Source: Methylobacterium currus (GTDB lineage: Bacteria; Pseudomonadota; Alphaproteobacteria; Rhizobiales; Beijerinckiaceae). Taken from it: 64,000 nt of DNA. The position numbers were made by a program, and so were the translations under genes. The notes beneath the pieces are model-generated. The model was not told where the DNA came from. It searched no databases and saw only the letters and a program-made list of their open reading frames with translations. This document shows positions 55,643 to 63,928 of the stretch, one piece after another (the stretch's first letter is position 1; every line of letters begins with the position of its first letter). The DNA lies in assembly GCF_003058325.1 (NCBI RefSeq), contig NZ_CP028843.1, forward strand, positions 611,501 through 675,500. Direction: 5' to 3'.

Positions 55643-56323
55643 CTAGCGGGCCAAAAGCCCGTCGAGGGAGGCGATCACCCGGACCGGCGCGAGGTCCGGG
55701 TACTCGTCGGGCTGGCCCGTGCGATTGACCCAGACCGGGGCGAAGCCGTAGGCCGCCGCCCCGGCGATGTCCCAGCGGTTCGAGGACAAGAAGGCGATCC
55801 GCTCCGGCGCGACGCCCAGGGCCCTTCCCGCGAGGTCGTAGGCGGCGGGCGCCGTCTTGAAGGTGCCGGCCGGATCGACCGACAGGACCGCGTCGAGCCG
55901 GTCCCCGAGGCCCGCGGCGCTCACCGCCGCGTCGAGCATGGCCGTGTCGCCGTTCGACAGGATCGCGGTCCTGAGGCCGTCCCGGCGCAGGCGCTCCAGG
56001 GTGCCGGGCACTTCCGGATAGGCGTCGAGCGACCGGTAGGCGTCGAGCAGGTCCGCCCGTATCGCGCGATCCACCGATGGATGCTGGGCGAGGGCGTAGT
56101 CGAGCGCCCGCTCGGTCAGCGTCCAGAACCGGGCGTAGCGCCCGCACAGCGACAAGACCCAGGAATATTCGAGCTGCTTCTGCCGCCAGGTCTCGGACAG
56201 CCTTTGCGCCTCCGGCCCGATCGCGGCGGCGTGGCGCTGCACGGCGGAATGGACGTCGAGCAGGGTGCCGTAGGCGTCGAAGACCACGGCCTCGGCGTGG
56301 TCGAGCGGGGCGGGGAAGGGCAT
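55643..56323 (-). CDS. Haloacid dehalogenase, type II
   Basis: The product has 226 residues. The nucleophile Asp16 is in 'AVVFDAYGTLLDVHS', the second motif is 'AILSNGDTAML', and 'FLSSNRWDIAGAAAYGF' with 'VNRTG' is typical of the L-2-haloacid dehalogenase group. The expected reaction is hydrolytic removal of halide from 2-haloalkanoic acids, though phosphatase relatives exist. ATG at 56323 was chosen; a GTG at 56365 is possible. It ends 12 bases from the MFS gene on the other strand. Confidence 0.9.
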   Translation of the reverse strand: MPFPAPLDHAEAVVFDAYGTLLDVHSAVQRHAAAIGPEAQRLSETWRQKQLEYSWVLSLCGRYARFWTLTERALDYALAQHPSVDRAIRADLLDAYRSLDAYPEVPGTLERLRRDGLRTAILSNGDTAMLDAAVSAAGLGDRLDAVLSVDPAGTFKTAPAAYDLAGRALGVAPERIAFLSSNRWDIAGAAAYGFAPVWVNRTGQPDEYPDLAPVRVIASLDGLLAR

Positions 56324-56514
56324 GCGGCGTCTCGTGGATCGGTGAGCGGGGTTGGCCTCGCTCACCCATGGGAGCGGCCGTGCCTGTGCGGTCCAGACAA
56401 CGCCGTCGCATCGAGCGGCGTTGCAACCGGACGCTGTTCGGGGCCGCGCCCGACCCCGTCGCGATCAGGCAGGGCTCCAGGGCTTCGGGCCGGCCGGCCC
56501 CGCGTGGCAGCGCC

Positions 56515-57141
56515 CTAACGCGTCGCCGCCACCACGATCCGGGTCCGGCTGATGAAGGCCCGCGGGTCGGCGCCCTGGTGGCCGTAGAGGTCGCGGGTCA
56601 CCGTCACGCTCTTTCCGCTCAAGCTCTTGCGGCACTCCTCCTTGACGAAGGTCTCGCCGAGCGGCGCCTCGTCGCCGGTGGGCTTGCCCTCGGTGCAGGT
56701 CCAGCCGTCATCGCCCCAGTGGCCGCGGGCCTGGATCCCGAGGAGGTGGCCCTTCTTGCGCAGGTAGAGCGGCACCGCATCGTCGGTCTCGATCACCAGC
56801 CCGTCGACCCGGGCCTCCTCGCCGACGAGCAGCGTCAGCCGCGCCGGATGCCCGGCGACCCGGGTGCCGTTGCGGGTGGTGCCGTCGGCGTAAGCGAAGC
56901 CGATGGCGCGCTTTCCCGTCGCGTCGGCCGGGCAGGCGCGCCAGTCGCTCCAGCCCGCGAGCGTGCGCGCCGGGCCCTCCCGGCAGGCGAGGTCGCCGTA
57001 GCCTTTGGGGGAGATCTCCGAGACCGGCATCCCGACCCTGAGGTCGCGCAGGTCGGCGATCTCCGGGCCGGCCGCGAGGGCCGGGCCGGCGCAGAGGAGC
57101 GCGACGAGCGCGGCGAGCTCAGTGCGAGGCCGTCGCGGCAT
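56515..57141 (-). CDS. Secreted protein of unknown function in the alcohol dehydrogenase operon
   Basis: The 208-residue precursor has a signal peptide ('LAALVALLCAGPALAAG'). The mature part is mixed alpha/beta with four to five Cys ('DLACREG', 'WRACPAD', 'GWTCTEG', 'EECRKS') and no known motif. AAGGAGGG lies six bases before the ATG, which overlaps the cytochrome gene by 23 bases, so it is translated from the dehydrogenase transcript. It holds the place where xoxJ-type accessory genes are found in related clusters, but I do not recognise it as XoxJ. Confidence 0.75.
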   Translation of the reverse strand: MPRRPRTELAALVALLCAGPALAAGPEIADLRDLRVGMPVSEISPKGYGDLACREGPARTLAGWSDWRACPADATGKRAIGFAYADGTTRNGTRVAGHPARLTLLVGEEARVDGLVIETDDAVPLYLRKKGHLLGIQARGHWGDDGWTCTEGKPTGDEAPLGETFVKEECRKSLSGKSVTVTRDLYGHQGADPRAFISRTRIVVAATR

Positions 57142-57661
57142 TGGAGCCCTCCTTCTTGCGGTAGATGTCGCAGGCCCGGGAGGTCGCGCCGAAGAAGGCG
57201 GTGCATTCCTCGATCGTCGGGTCACCCTTGCCCTTGAGCTGGGTGACGACGTAGGTGGCCACCGCGTCGATCTCCGCCGGGCGTAAGAAAACCGCCGTCT
57301 CCGGCGGCATGCTGGTGCCCATATCGGCCTTGAGCGAATCGTAGCACTTCACCGAATCGTAGGCGCCGCGCAGGTGGTAGGGCATGCCGGTGCCGGGTCG
57401 GCCACAGCGCACCACCTCGGCGACCTGATCCTTCTCGAGCTGCGTCTTGCGCAGGGACAGCGCGTCGCCGCCATAGCCGCCCCCGCCGCCGCCATGCCAC
57501 TTGTGGCACCCCGAGCACGCCTTCTTGAACACCGCGAGATCGCCGTCGCCCCCGCTGGTCCGGGCGCCCTGCGCCCAAGCCGCGCCCTGCACCCAAGCCG
57601 CGCCCGACATGAGCGCGAGGCCGGCGATCACCACCGGCACCATCATTGTCCGCATCCGCAT
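57119..57661 (-). CDS. Periplasmic c-type cytochrome, electron acceptor candidate for the alcohol dehydrogenase
   Basis: The product has 180 residues. A signal peptide is followed by one heme site, CSGCH (Cys49, Cys52, His53), in 'FKKACSGCHKWHGGGGGGYGG'. Possible axial Met residues are in 'GTGMPYHLRG' and 'GTSMPPETAVFL'. A Cys pair near the end ('EECTAFFGATSRACD') may be a disulfide. It lies 54 bases downstream of the dehydrogenase gene with a hairpin between, so it probably takes electrons from PQQH2. An 18-bp duplication near its signal peptide end repeats 'QGAAW'. Confidence 0.88.
   Translation of the reverse strand: MRMRTMMVPVVIAGLALMSGAAWVQGAAWAQGARTSGGDGDLAVFKKACSGCHKWHGGGGGGYGGDALSLRKTQLEKDQVAEVVRCGRPGTGMPYHLRGAYDSVKCYDSLKADMGTSMPPETAVFLRPAEIDAVATYVVTQLKGKGDPTIEECTAFFGATSRACDIYRKKEGSNAATASH
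57566..57601 (-). repeat. 18-bp tandem duplication in the cytochrome gene
   Basis: On the plus strand GCCCTGCGCCCAAGCCGC is followed by the same 18 bases with one change. In the protein this gives two copies of a six-residue unit (QGAAWA/QGAAWV) around the signal peptidase region. Confidence 0.85.
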
Positions 57662-57674
57662 GAACCTCGTGCGT

Positions 57675-57699
57675 GGCGGGGCGCCCCCGGCGCCCCGCC
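57675..57699 (-). terminator. Hairpin between the alcohol dehydrogenase and cytochrome genes
   Basis: A perfect 10-base-pair stem (GGCGGGGCGC / GCGCCCCGCC) with a 5-base loop lies 16 bases after the dehydrogenase stop. There is no U-tract, so a partial terminator or 3' stabiliser that lowers cytochrome relative to dehydrogenase expression is plausible. Confidence 0.5.
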
Positions 57700-57715
57700 C
57701 TTGATGGATCTCAGC

Positions 57716-59485
57716 TCAGAGCGCGAAGACGTAGAGCATCGAGCCGGTCTGGATGTTCTTCAGCTCCGGGGTCGAGTCGATGAACCACTTGTCCCAGGCG
57801 CCGCCGAGACCGACCAGGATCGCGACGTACTGCTTGCCGTCGACCGTGAAGGTCATCGGGGGCGCGTTGACGCCGCCGCCGGTGCGGAACTCCCACATCT
57901 TGTCGAGGGTCTTGGCGTCGAGGGCCATCACGCCGCCGGAGGGCTCGCCGGTGAAGACGAGATCGGGCGTCGCCAGCATGCCGCCGAGCAGCGGGAACTG
58001 GGTCTCGTGCTTGCCGGCGACCTTGCCGGTCTTCACGTCGATCGCCGTCACGCTGCCGGTGATCCGGAACGGCTGGCTCGGTCCGCCGCCGGTGAAGAAT
58101 TCCCGCGGCTTCAGGCTCGCCTGCGTCATCGCCTCGTGGGTGACGCGGTTGCAGCTCTCGATGACCGGGATGTACCAGTATTGCAGGTTCGGATTGTAGG
58201 CGGTCGGTGGCCAGTTCTTGCCGCCCATGTTGCCCGGGCAGAAATCCGCGTTCTTGTTCTCCGCCGACGGCGTCGCCGCCGGGTTGTAGCGCTGCACGTC
58301 CTTGTTCGGGTCGTACTCGAACGGCTTGCCGGTATCGGGGTTGATGCCCTTGGTCCAGGTCACCTTCTTGACGAAGGGCGTCGCCCAGACGAACTGGCCG
58401 GTGGTGCGGTCGACCGCGTAGGCGTGGCCGTTGCGGTCGGCCTCGATGGCGAGCTTGCGGCCGCCGGCATCGACCAGCAGGTTCTCCGACACGCTGTCGT
58501 AATCGTAGGGATCGTTCGGCGTGTGCTGGAAGTGCCACTTGATCTTGCCGGTCTGGGCGTCGAGGCCCAGCGTCGAGTCGGTGTAGAGGTTGTCGCCCGG
58601 GCGGTAGGCGTTGTCCCAGTCCGGTCCCGGATTGCCGACGCCCCACACGATCGTGTCGGTGTCGGGGTCATAGGTGCCGGTGACCCAGGTCGAGCCGCCG
58701 CCGCTCACCGCGGCGTTGTTGTCGCCCTTCCAGGTCTCGTAGCCCGGCTCGCCCTTGCCCGGGATGGTGTGGGTGCGCCAGACCTCCTTCTCGGTCTTCA
58801 GGTCGGTGGCGGCGATCCAGCCGCGGATGCCGTACTCGGCGCCGCCGACGCCCGAGATCGCCAGGCCCTTCACGATGAGCGGCGCGCCGGTGATCGTCTC
58901 GCCCTTGTCCGGATCGGCGACCTGGCGCTGCCAGGCGACCTGACCGGTCTCCTTGTTGGTGGCGATCAGGCGCCCGTCCAGGGTGTGGCTGACCACGAGG
59001 TCGCCCCAGAGCGCGACGCCGCGGTTGTTGACGCCGCAGCAGGCGACCGCGCCGGCCCATTCCCGGTCGGTCTTGGGGTCCATCTTCCAGAGCAGCTTGC
59101 CCTCGCCGCCGCGCGTGTCGATCTTGTAGACCGAGCCCCACCCGTCGGTGACGTACATCATGCCGTTCTCGACGATCGGCGTGCCCTCGAGCCCGCCATG
59201 GCTCCAGATGCCGCCGCCCTCGATGCCGCCGAGATGCATCGTCCAGGCGACCTTGAGATTCTTGACGTTGCCCTTGTTGATCTGGTTCAGCGTCGAGTAG
59301 CGGTGCCCGGCGAAGTTCTTGTGGTGGTGGATCCAGTTGCCGTCCTCCTTGTCGGCGTTCAGCAGGCGGTCCTGCGTGACGCCGGCATCGGCGGCGAAGG
59401 CCGCGGGGAGGGGCAGGGCGGCCGCCGTGAGCGCGGCGAGCGAGGTCGCGGCGAGGATGCGCCGCGCCGTGCGTGAGGTCGTCAT
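57716..59485 (-). CDS. exaF: PQQ-dependent alcohol dehydrogenase, lanthanide type (ExaF/PedH-like)
   Basis: The 589-residue precursor has a signal peptide to about residue 32, then an eight-bladed propeller with repeated tryptophan-docking 'W' motifs. The adjacent Cys149-Cys150 ring, Glu217 ('GGAEYGIRGW') and Asn285 ('GVGNPGPDW') fit the PQQ site. Asp328 is the expected catalytic base, and the residue two further on is Asp330 ('PYDYD'); that second Asp is the mark of lanthanide-using enzymes, where calcium enzymes have Ala. The sequence is nearer to ExaF/PedH than XoxF by its N-terminus. It oxidises ethanol or other primary alcohols in the periplasm. Confidence 0.93.
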   Translation of the reverse strand: MTTSRTARRILAATSLAALTAAALPLPAAFAADAGVTQDRLLNADKEDGNWIHHHKNFAGHRYSTLNQINKGNVKNLKVAWTMHLGGIEGGGIWSHGGLEGTPIVENGMMYVTDGWGSVYKIDTRGGEGKLLWKMDPKTDREWAGAVACCGVNNRGVALWGDLVVSHTLDGRLIATNKETGQVAWQRQVADPDKGETITGAPLIVKGLAISGVGGAEYGIRGWIAATDLKTEKEVWRTHTIPGKGEPGYETWKGDNNAAVSGGGSTWVTGTYDPDTDTIVWGVGNPGPDWDNAYRPGDNLYTDSTLGLDAQTGKIKWHFQHTPNDPYDYDSVSENLLVDAGGRKLAIEADRNGHAYAVDRTTGQFVWATPFVKKVTWTKGINPDTGKPFEYDPNKDVQRYNPAATPSAENKNADFCPGNMGGKNWPPTAYNPNLQYWYIPVIESCNRVTHEAMTQASLKPREFFTGGGPSQPFRITGSVTAIDVKTGKVAGKHETQFPLLGGMLATPDLVFTGEPSGGVMALDAKTLDKMWEFRTGGGVNAPPMTFTVDGKQYVAILVGLGGAWDKWFIDSTPELKNIQTGSMLYVFAL

Positions 59486-59577
59486 GATGGTTTCCTCCGG
59501 ACGGCCTTTTGGTCTGTTGTCGCCGCGGCGCGGGCCGTCTCGCGGCCGGGCGTGATTAGGACAATAGAGCTGGTCGG

Positions 59578-59605
59578 CGCGCCGGTCGCCTCAAGGACCG
59601 GCGCG
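59578..59605 (-). promoter_or_regulatory. Hairpin over the stop codon of the PCuAC-like gene
   Basis: A perfect 10-base-pair inverted repeat (CGCGCCGGTC / GACCGGCGCG) with the stop codon of the copper-protein gene in its 8-base loop. It lies about 93 bases before the dehydrogenase start. It may end the upstream transcript; no U-tract is seen. Confidence 0.4.
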
Positions 59606-60040
59606 GACCTCCACCGGGACCTCGACGGAGCCGGCCTTGCGGAAGCTCGCCGCGCAGGTGAAGCGCTCGCCCGCGGCGAGGGGCTGGCGGATCTGGAGCA
59701 GCATCACGTGCATGCCCTCCGGCGTCAGCTCGGTCTCGCCCGCGGCCTTGAGGGCGATGGCCTGGACCGGGCGCTTCGAGGGCGGGCCCTCGCCGCCCTT
59801 GTCCACGGTCACCCGCTCGCTGAAATTCGCGAAGGGGCAGCGGAAGCGCAGCAGGGAATCGGCCTCGGCGGCCCGGTTCAGGACCGTCATCCGCAGCGGG
59901 ATGTCCGACCCGACCTTCTCGGTGGGAGCGACGGAGGCGTGCAGCACGTCGATGTCGCCGGCCAGGGCCGGGGTGCAGCCTAGACACAAGGCAACGGTCG
60001 CGCTGGTCATCCAATAAAAGCGGCGCGTCTTCAACGGCAT
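59591..60040 (-). CDS. PCuA(C)-like periplasmic copper chaperone, divergent
   Basis: The 149-residue precursor has a signal peptide ('ATVALCLGCTPALAG'). The C-terminal block 'TPEGMHVMLLQIRQPLAAGE' and 'SFRKAGSVEVPVEV' is typical of PCuAC copper carriers that load cytochrome oxidase. The HxM copper pair is kept ('MHVM'), but the first half of the usual H(M)x10Mx21HxM site is altered, with a Cys ('RFRCPF') in that region. It precedes the alcohol dehydrogenase on the same strand, separated by 105 bases. Copper use or another metal is possible. Confidence 0.75.
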   Translation of the reverse strand: MPLKTRRFYWMTSATVALCLGCTPALAGDIDVLHASVAPTEKVGSDIPLRMTVLNRAAEADSLLRFRCPFANFSERVTVDKGGEGPPSKRPVQAIALKAAGETELTPEGMHVMLLQIRQPLAAGERFTCAASFRKAGSVEVPVEVRAGP

Positions 60041-60070
60041 GGCGTTGCCGTCTCGGCGTCAAGGCGCGAC

Positions 60071-60088
60071 ATGGATGCTGGCATCCAT
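60071..60088. promoter_or_regulatory. Perfect palindrome upstream of the PCuAC-like gene
   Basis: ATGGATGC-TG-GCATCCAT is an 18-base near-perfect palindrome lying 31-48 bases upstream of the chaperone ATG, a position suited to an operator. The regulator is unknown. The remainder of the gap to the cupin gene shows no gene. Confidence 0.55.
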
Positions 60089-60297
60089 TCTCCTCCTATT
60101 AGGATCAGCTTCGCCTTTTCGCGGCGAATTGCGCAAGAGGGTAGCCCGCAACCGTGCTCCGTCAAGATCCGGGATTAACGCGCGGCGGAAAATCGTCCGC
60201 GACCGATGCACACGGACCCGGCGCCAGGCCCCCTCCCGCAGGAGGCCCCGGCGCGCTAGCTTGGACGGTTGACGAGGCCAGACGGGGAGCACGAACG

Positions 60298-60744
60298 ATG
60301 CCCGACAGCGAGAATCCGGCCCGGGAGCGGGGCCGCTTCGACATCGGGGCGATCGCCGCCGCCCTGCCGGAGAGTGCCACGACGATGCTGGTCGACACCT
60401 ACCTGACCGACCGGCCGGCGGCGAGCGCCCGGGTCTTCCGCGTCTACCGGCCGACGCCGGCGCATTACCACGAGGGCTGCGACGAGTACCTCTACGTGCT
60501 CTCCGGCCGCGGCACGTTCTGGATCGGCGATGCCTCCGACGAGGCGGAGTTCGGTCCGGGCCAGCTCCTGTTCTTCGAGCGCGGCGTGGTCCATGCCCTG
60601 CCGCACCTGCTCGAGGAGCCGGTGGTCTTCCTCTCCGTCGACACGCCCCGGCGCGCGCCGACCGACGTGATCTTCGTCGATCCGACGACGGGAACCGCGC
60701 AGAGTTTCATGGCCCGCAACGCCGCGGGCGCCGATCCGGCTTGA
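60298..60744 (+). CDS. Cupin domain protein
   Basis: This is a 148-residue cytosolic protein with a single cupin barrel. Motif 1 is visible as 'PAHYHEGCDEYLYVLSGRG' (53-71; His56, His58 and Glu63 as metal ligands), motif 2 as 'GQLLFFERGVVHALPHL' with His near 101. GGGGAGC precedes the ATG. It is 52 bases upstream of an SDR gene on the same strand, so they may work together on a small metabolite. Reaction unknown. Confidence 0.85.
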   Translation: MPDSENPARERGRFDIGAIAAALPESATTMLVDTYLTDRPAASARVFRVYRPTPAHYHEGCDEYLYVLSGRGTFWIGDASDEAEFGPGQLLFFERGVVHALPHLLEEPVVFLSVDTPRRAPTDVIFVDPTTGTAQSFMARNAAGADPA

Positions 60745-60796
60745 CCTTCCGGGTCCCTCCCGCGATGCACGCGGACTAACAACGGGAGGATACGGG

Positions 60797-61582
60797 ATGG
60801 CGGGCGAGAGCAAGGTCGCGTTGGTCACCGGCGCGGCGCGGGGCATCGGGCTGGCGACGGCACAACTCTTCCTCGAGGAGGGCTGGCGGGTCGCGCTCCT
60901 CGACATCGACGGCGCGGCGCAGGAGAAGGCCGCGGCGGCGCTCGACCGTCCTGACGACGCCCTGGCGCTGACCGCCGACGTCGCCGATCCGGAGGCCGTG
61001 GCGAACGCGGTCGCTCAGGTCGAGGCCCGGTTCGGCCGGCTCGACGCGCTCGTCAACAATGCCGGCACCGCAGTGTTCAAGCCGCTCCTCGACACCAGCC
61101 CTGCCGAATGGGCCCGGGTGCTCGCCGTCAACCTCACCGGCCCGTTCCTGTGCGTGCAGGCGGCGGCTCCCGTGATGGCGCGGGGCGGCGGCGGGGCGGT
61201 CGTCAACATCACGTCGATCTCGGGCCAGCGCGCCTCGACCCTGCGGGTCGCCTACGGCACCAGCAAGGCCGCGCTCAAGCACCTGACGAAGCAGCAGGCG
61301 GTCGAGCTCGCCCACCTGAACATCCGGGTCAACGCCGTGGCGCCGGGCCCGGTCGACACCGCCATGGCCAAGGAGGTCCACAGCCCGGCGATCCGGGCCG
61401 ATTACCACGACGCCGTACCGCTCAACCGCTACGGCCTGGAGCGCGAGATCGCGGACGCCGTCGTCTACCTGTGCGGGCCGCGTGCGAGCTACGTCACCGG
61501 CCAGACGCTCGCGGTGGATGGCGGCTTCGACGCCGCCGGGATCGGGCTGCCGACCCTGCGGCGGGACCTGGCCGCCCGCTGA
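60797..61582 (+). CDS. SDR-family oxidoreductase
   Basis: The product has 261 residues. The dinucleotide loop TGAARGIG (11-18), 'NNAG' (87-90), the Ser region 'ITSISG' (138-143) and the catalytic Tyr153/Lys157 of 'YGTSK' are complete; 'Asp' in 'LLDIDG' at the end of the second strand suggests NAD rather than NADP. GGGAGGATACGG precedes the ATG. It is probably co-transcribed with the cupin gene. The substrate is not evident. Confidence 0.92.
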   Translation: MAGESKVALVTGAARGIGLATAQLFLEEGWRVALLDIDGAAQEKAAAALDRPDDALALTADVADPEAVANAVAQVEARFGRLDALVNNAGTAVFKPLLDTSPAEWARVLAVNLTGPFLCVQAAAPVMARGGGGAVVNITSISGQRASTLRVAYGTSKAALKHLTKQQAVELAHLNIRVNAVAPGPVDTAMAKEVHSPAIRADYHDAVPLNRYGLEREIADAVVYLCGPRASYVTGQTLAVDGGFDAAGIGLPTLRRDLAAR

Positions 61583-61597
61583 GAGGCTCCTCGTGTT

Positions 61598-61693
61598 GTA
61601 ATAACGTTACGCTTGGCGCGCTCGTGCGGGGTGCGCCAGCTTCCCTCTTGCCAGCCTAGCTCCCGTCGCGCGAATGCAACGTTATACCATTCG
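61598..61693 (+). promoter_or_regulatory. Two Zur-like sites before the ZnuD-like receptor gene
   Basis: GTAATAACGTTAC (61598-61610) and GCAACGTTATACCATTC (61676-61692) share the AACGTTAT core in opposite orientations. The second lies inside a longer GAATG...CATTC inverted pair and ends about 12 bases before the ATG. Both resemble the alphaproteobacterial Zur palindrome I remember (GAAATGTTATAACATTTC). Assignment to Zur is inferred from this and from the gene downstream. Confidence 0.5.
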
Positions 61694-61704
61694 CGGGGGC
61701 AGGC

Positions 61705-63840
61705 ATGAGCAAGGTGGGATCGTTCGGGGCGGGTTCGGTCCTCTTGGCGGCGGCCGTGACCTTCGCAGGGCCTTCGCGCGCCGAGGACATCGCCCTCGAC
61801 ACGATCGACGTCGCCTCGCCGAGCCCGATCGCGGCGGCGCCCTCCGGCGGGGCGGGGGCGTCGGGCGCCTTCCCTGTCGGCGTGCTGCCTGTCGTCACCA
61901 CCACCTTCTCGCCGGTCACGGTGGTGACCCAGGCCGACATCGTGCGCCAGCAGCCCCGTACCCTGGGCGACGCCCTGTTCGACCGGCCCGGCCTCTCCGC
62001 CACCACCTACGCCCCGGGGGCGGCGAGCCGGCCGATCATCCGCGGCCTCGATACGAGCCGGGTGCGGATCCAGGAGAACGGCATCGGTGTCCACGACGTC
62101 TCGGATCTCGGCGAGGACCATGCCGTGCCGATCAACCCGCTCATCGCCAACCGCATCGAGGTGATTCGCGGCCCTGCCTCCCTGCGCTACGGCAGCCAGG
62201 CGATCGGCGGCGTGGTCTCGGCAGAGAACAACCGCATCCCGACGCTCACTCCGCCGAACGGCGTCGCCGGGCAGGTCACCACCGGCTACTCGTCGGTCGA
62301 TAACGGCCGCAACGCCGCCGCGACGGTGGACGCAGCCGGCCAATCGGTCGCCTTCCACGCCGACGCGTTCAAGACTGCCGCCGACAGCTACGCCACGCCG
62401 CTGGGCATCCAGCGCAACTCCGCGAACGAGTCGCAGGGCGGCGCTGTCGGGATGTCGTACCTGTTCGACCGCGGCTTCGTCGGCCTGTCGTTCAGCCATT
62501 ACGACGCGCTCTACCAGATCCCGGGCGGCGAGGCCGCCCAGAGCCGCACCCGCCTCGATCCGACCCAGGACAAGCTCCAGGCCAAGGGCGAGTACCGCCC
62601 GGTCGACGGGCCGATCGAGGCGGTCCGGTTCTGGCTCGGCGGCTCGACCTACCGCCACAACGAGATCGGCATCGGCGACAACGGCATCGACGGCATCCAG
62701 GCGACCTTCAAGAGCCGTGAGGCGGAGGGGCGCCTGGAGATCCAGCACGTGCCGGTGCTCACCAGCCTCGGCACGCTCACCGGCGCGCTCGGCCTCCAGG
62801 CCGACCGGCGGCTGATCGGCACCTCGGGCGAGGCGGGCGGCCTCCTGGCGCCGACCGATTCGCGCAGCAATGCCGTCTACCTGTTCGAGGAGCTGCGGCT
62901 GGAGCGGGGCCTGCGCCTCCAGGCGGCGGGCCGGATCGAGGGGGCGCGCTCCACCGGCACCGCGACGCTGTTCCCGGGCGACTATCTCCCGGTCGAGGGT
63001 GAGGACCCGCTCTCGTATGGACGCCGCCGGCGCTTCGCCCCGAAGAGCGCGAGCTTCGGCGTGCTGCAGGATCTGCCCGACGGCTTCGTCGCCAGCCTCA
63101 CCGGCCAGTATGTCGAGCGCGCACCGTCCGCCTTCGAACTCTATTCCCGCGGCCCGCACGACGCGACCGAGACCTTCGAGATCGGCGACCCGAACCTGAA
63201 GAAGGAGCGCGCCCGCACCATCGAGGCCAGCATCCGCCGCGCCGTGGGTCCCTTTCGCCTCGACGCCACGGGCTACTACACCCGCTACACCGGCTTCATC
63301 TACAAGCGCCTGACCGGCCTGCGCTGCGGCGACGACTTTTCGAGCTGCGGCAGCGACGACGAGCTGGCCCAGGTCGTCTACTCGCAGCAGAACGCCACCT
63401 TCGCCGGCGCCGAGATCGGCTCGCAGCTCGACCTCCTGCCCGTCGGCAACGGTTTCGCGGGCATCGAGGCACAGTACGACTTCGTGCGCGCCACCTTCGA
63501 CGACGGCACCTATGTGCCGCGCATCCCGCCCCACCGGGTCGGGGGCGGCGTCTTCCTCCGGGCGGAGGGCTGGTACGCGCGGGTGAACCTGCTCCACGCC
63601 TTCGCCCATACCGAGACCGCGCCCTACGAGACGCGCACGCCCGGCTACGACAACCTGCGGGCGGAGGTCAGCTATACCAAGGCCTTCGATCCGGCGGTGA
63701 CCGGCTGGAGCGAGGTGACGCTGGGCGTGCAGGGCACGAACCTGCTCAACGACGTGATCCGTAACTCGGCCTCGTTCAAGAAGGACGAGATCGTTCTGCC
63801 GGGGCGGAATGTCAGGGTGTTCCTGACGGCGCGGTTTTGA
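61705..63840 (+). CDS. TonB-dependent outer-membrane receptor, ZnuD-like (zinc uptake)
   Basis: The 711-residue precursor has a signal peptide ending 'AGPSRAED'. The plug has 'PVTVVTQADIVRQQPRTLGD', 'ASRPIIRGLDTSRVRIQENG', 'HDVSDLGEDHAVPINPL' and 'IEVIRGPASLRYG'; the 'DHAVP' block is shared with the zinc receptor ZnuD. The 22-strand barrel follows and ends 'FLTARF' with the usual C-terminal Phe. A Cys pair ('LRCGDDFSSC') sits in one extracellular loop; no His-rich loop is seen. GGGGGCAGG precedes the ATG. Zinc is the likely cargo by homology and by the sites upstream. Confidence 0.85.
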   Translation: MSKVGSFGAGSVLLAAAVTFAGPSRAEDIALDTIDVASPSPIAAAPSGGAGASGAFPVGVLPVVTTTFSPVTVVTQADIVRQQPRTLGDALFDRPGLSATTYAPGAASRPIIRGLDTSRVRIQENGIGVHDVSDLGEDHAVPINPLIANRIEVIRGPASLRYGSQAIGGVVSAENNRIPTLTPPNGVAGQVTTGYSSVDNGRNAAATVDAAGQSVAFHADAFKTAADSYATPLGIQRNSANESQGGAVGMSYLFDRGFVGLSFSHYDALYQIPGGEAAQSRTRLDPTQDKLQAKGEYRPVDGPIEAVRFWLGGSTYRHNEIGIGDNGIDGIQATFKSREAEGRLEIQHVPVLTSLGTLTGALGLQADRRLIGTSGEAGGLLAPTDSRSNAVYLFEELRLERGLRLQAAGRIEGARSTGTATLFPGDYLPVEGEDPLSYGRRRRFAPKSASFGVLQDLPDGFVASLTGQYVERAPSAFELYSRGPHDATETFEIGDPNLKKERARTIEASIRRAVGPFRLDATGYYTRYTGFIYKRLTGLRCGDDFSSCGSDDELAQVVYSQQNATFAGAEIGSQLDLLPVGNGFAGIEAQYDFVRATFDDGTYVPRIPPHRVGGGVFLRAEGWYARVNLLHAFAHTETAPYETRTPGYDNLRAEVSYTKAFDPAVTGWSEVTLGVQGTNLLNDVIRNSASFKKDEIVLPGRNVRVFLTARF

Positions 63841-63892
63841 GAGCTTGATAGATCTTGATCAAGTCTTCCAGATGGACCTGAGACCCTCCATC

Positions 63893-63928
63893 GTCATCCC
63901 GGGCTCCGCTGCGCGGCCCCGGGATGAC
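63893..63928. repeat. GTCATCCCGGG-type intergenic palindrome
   Basis: Arms GTCATCCCGGG and CCCGGGATGAC (11 base pairs) flank a 14-base GC-rich loop. Very similar palindromes are common between genes in many alphaproteobacteria (from memory). Here it follows the TonB receptor gene by about 50 bases and may serve as its terminator. Confidence 0.65.
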
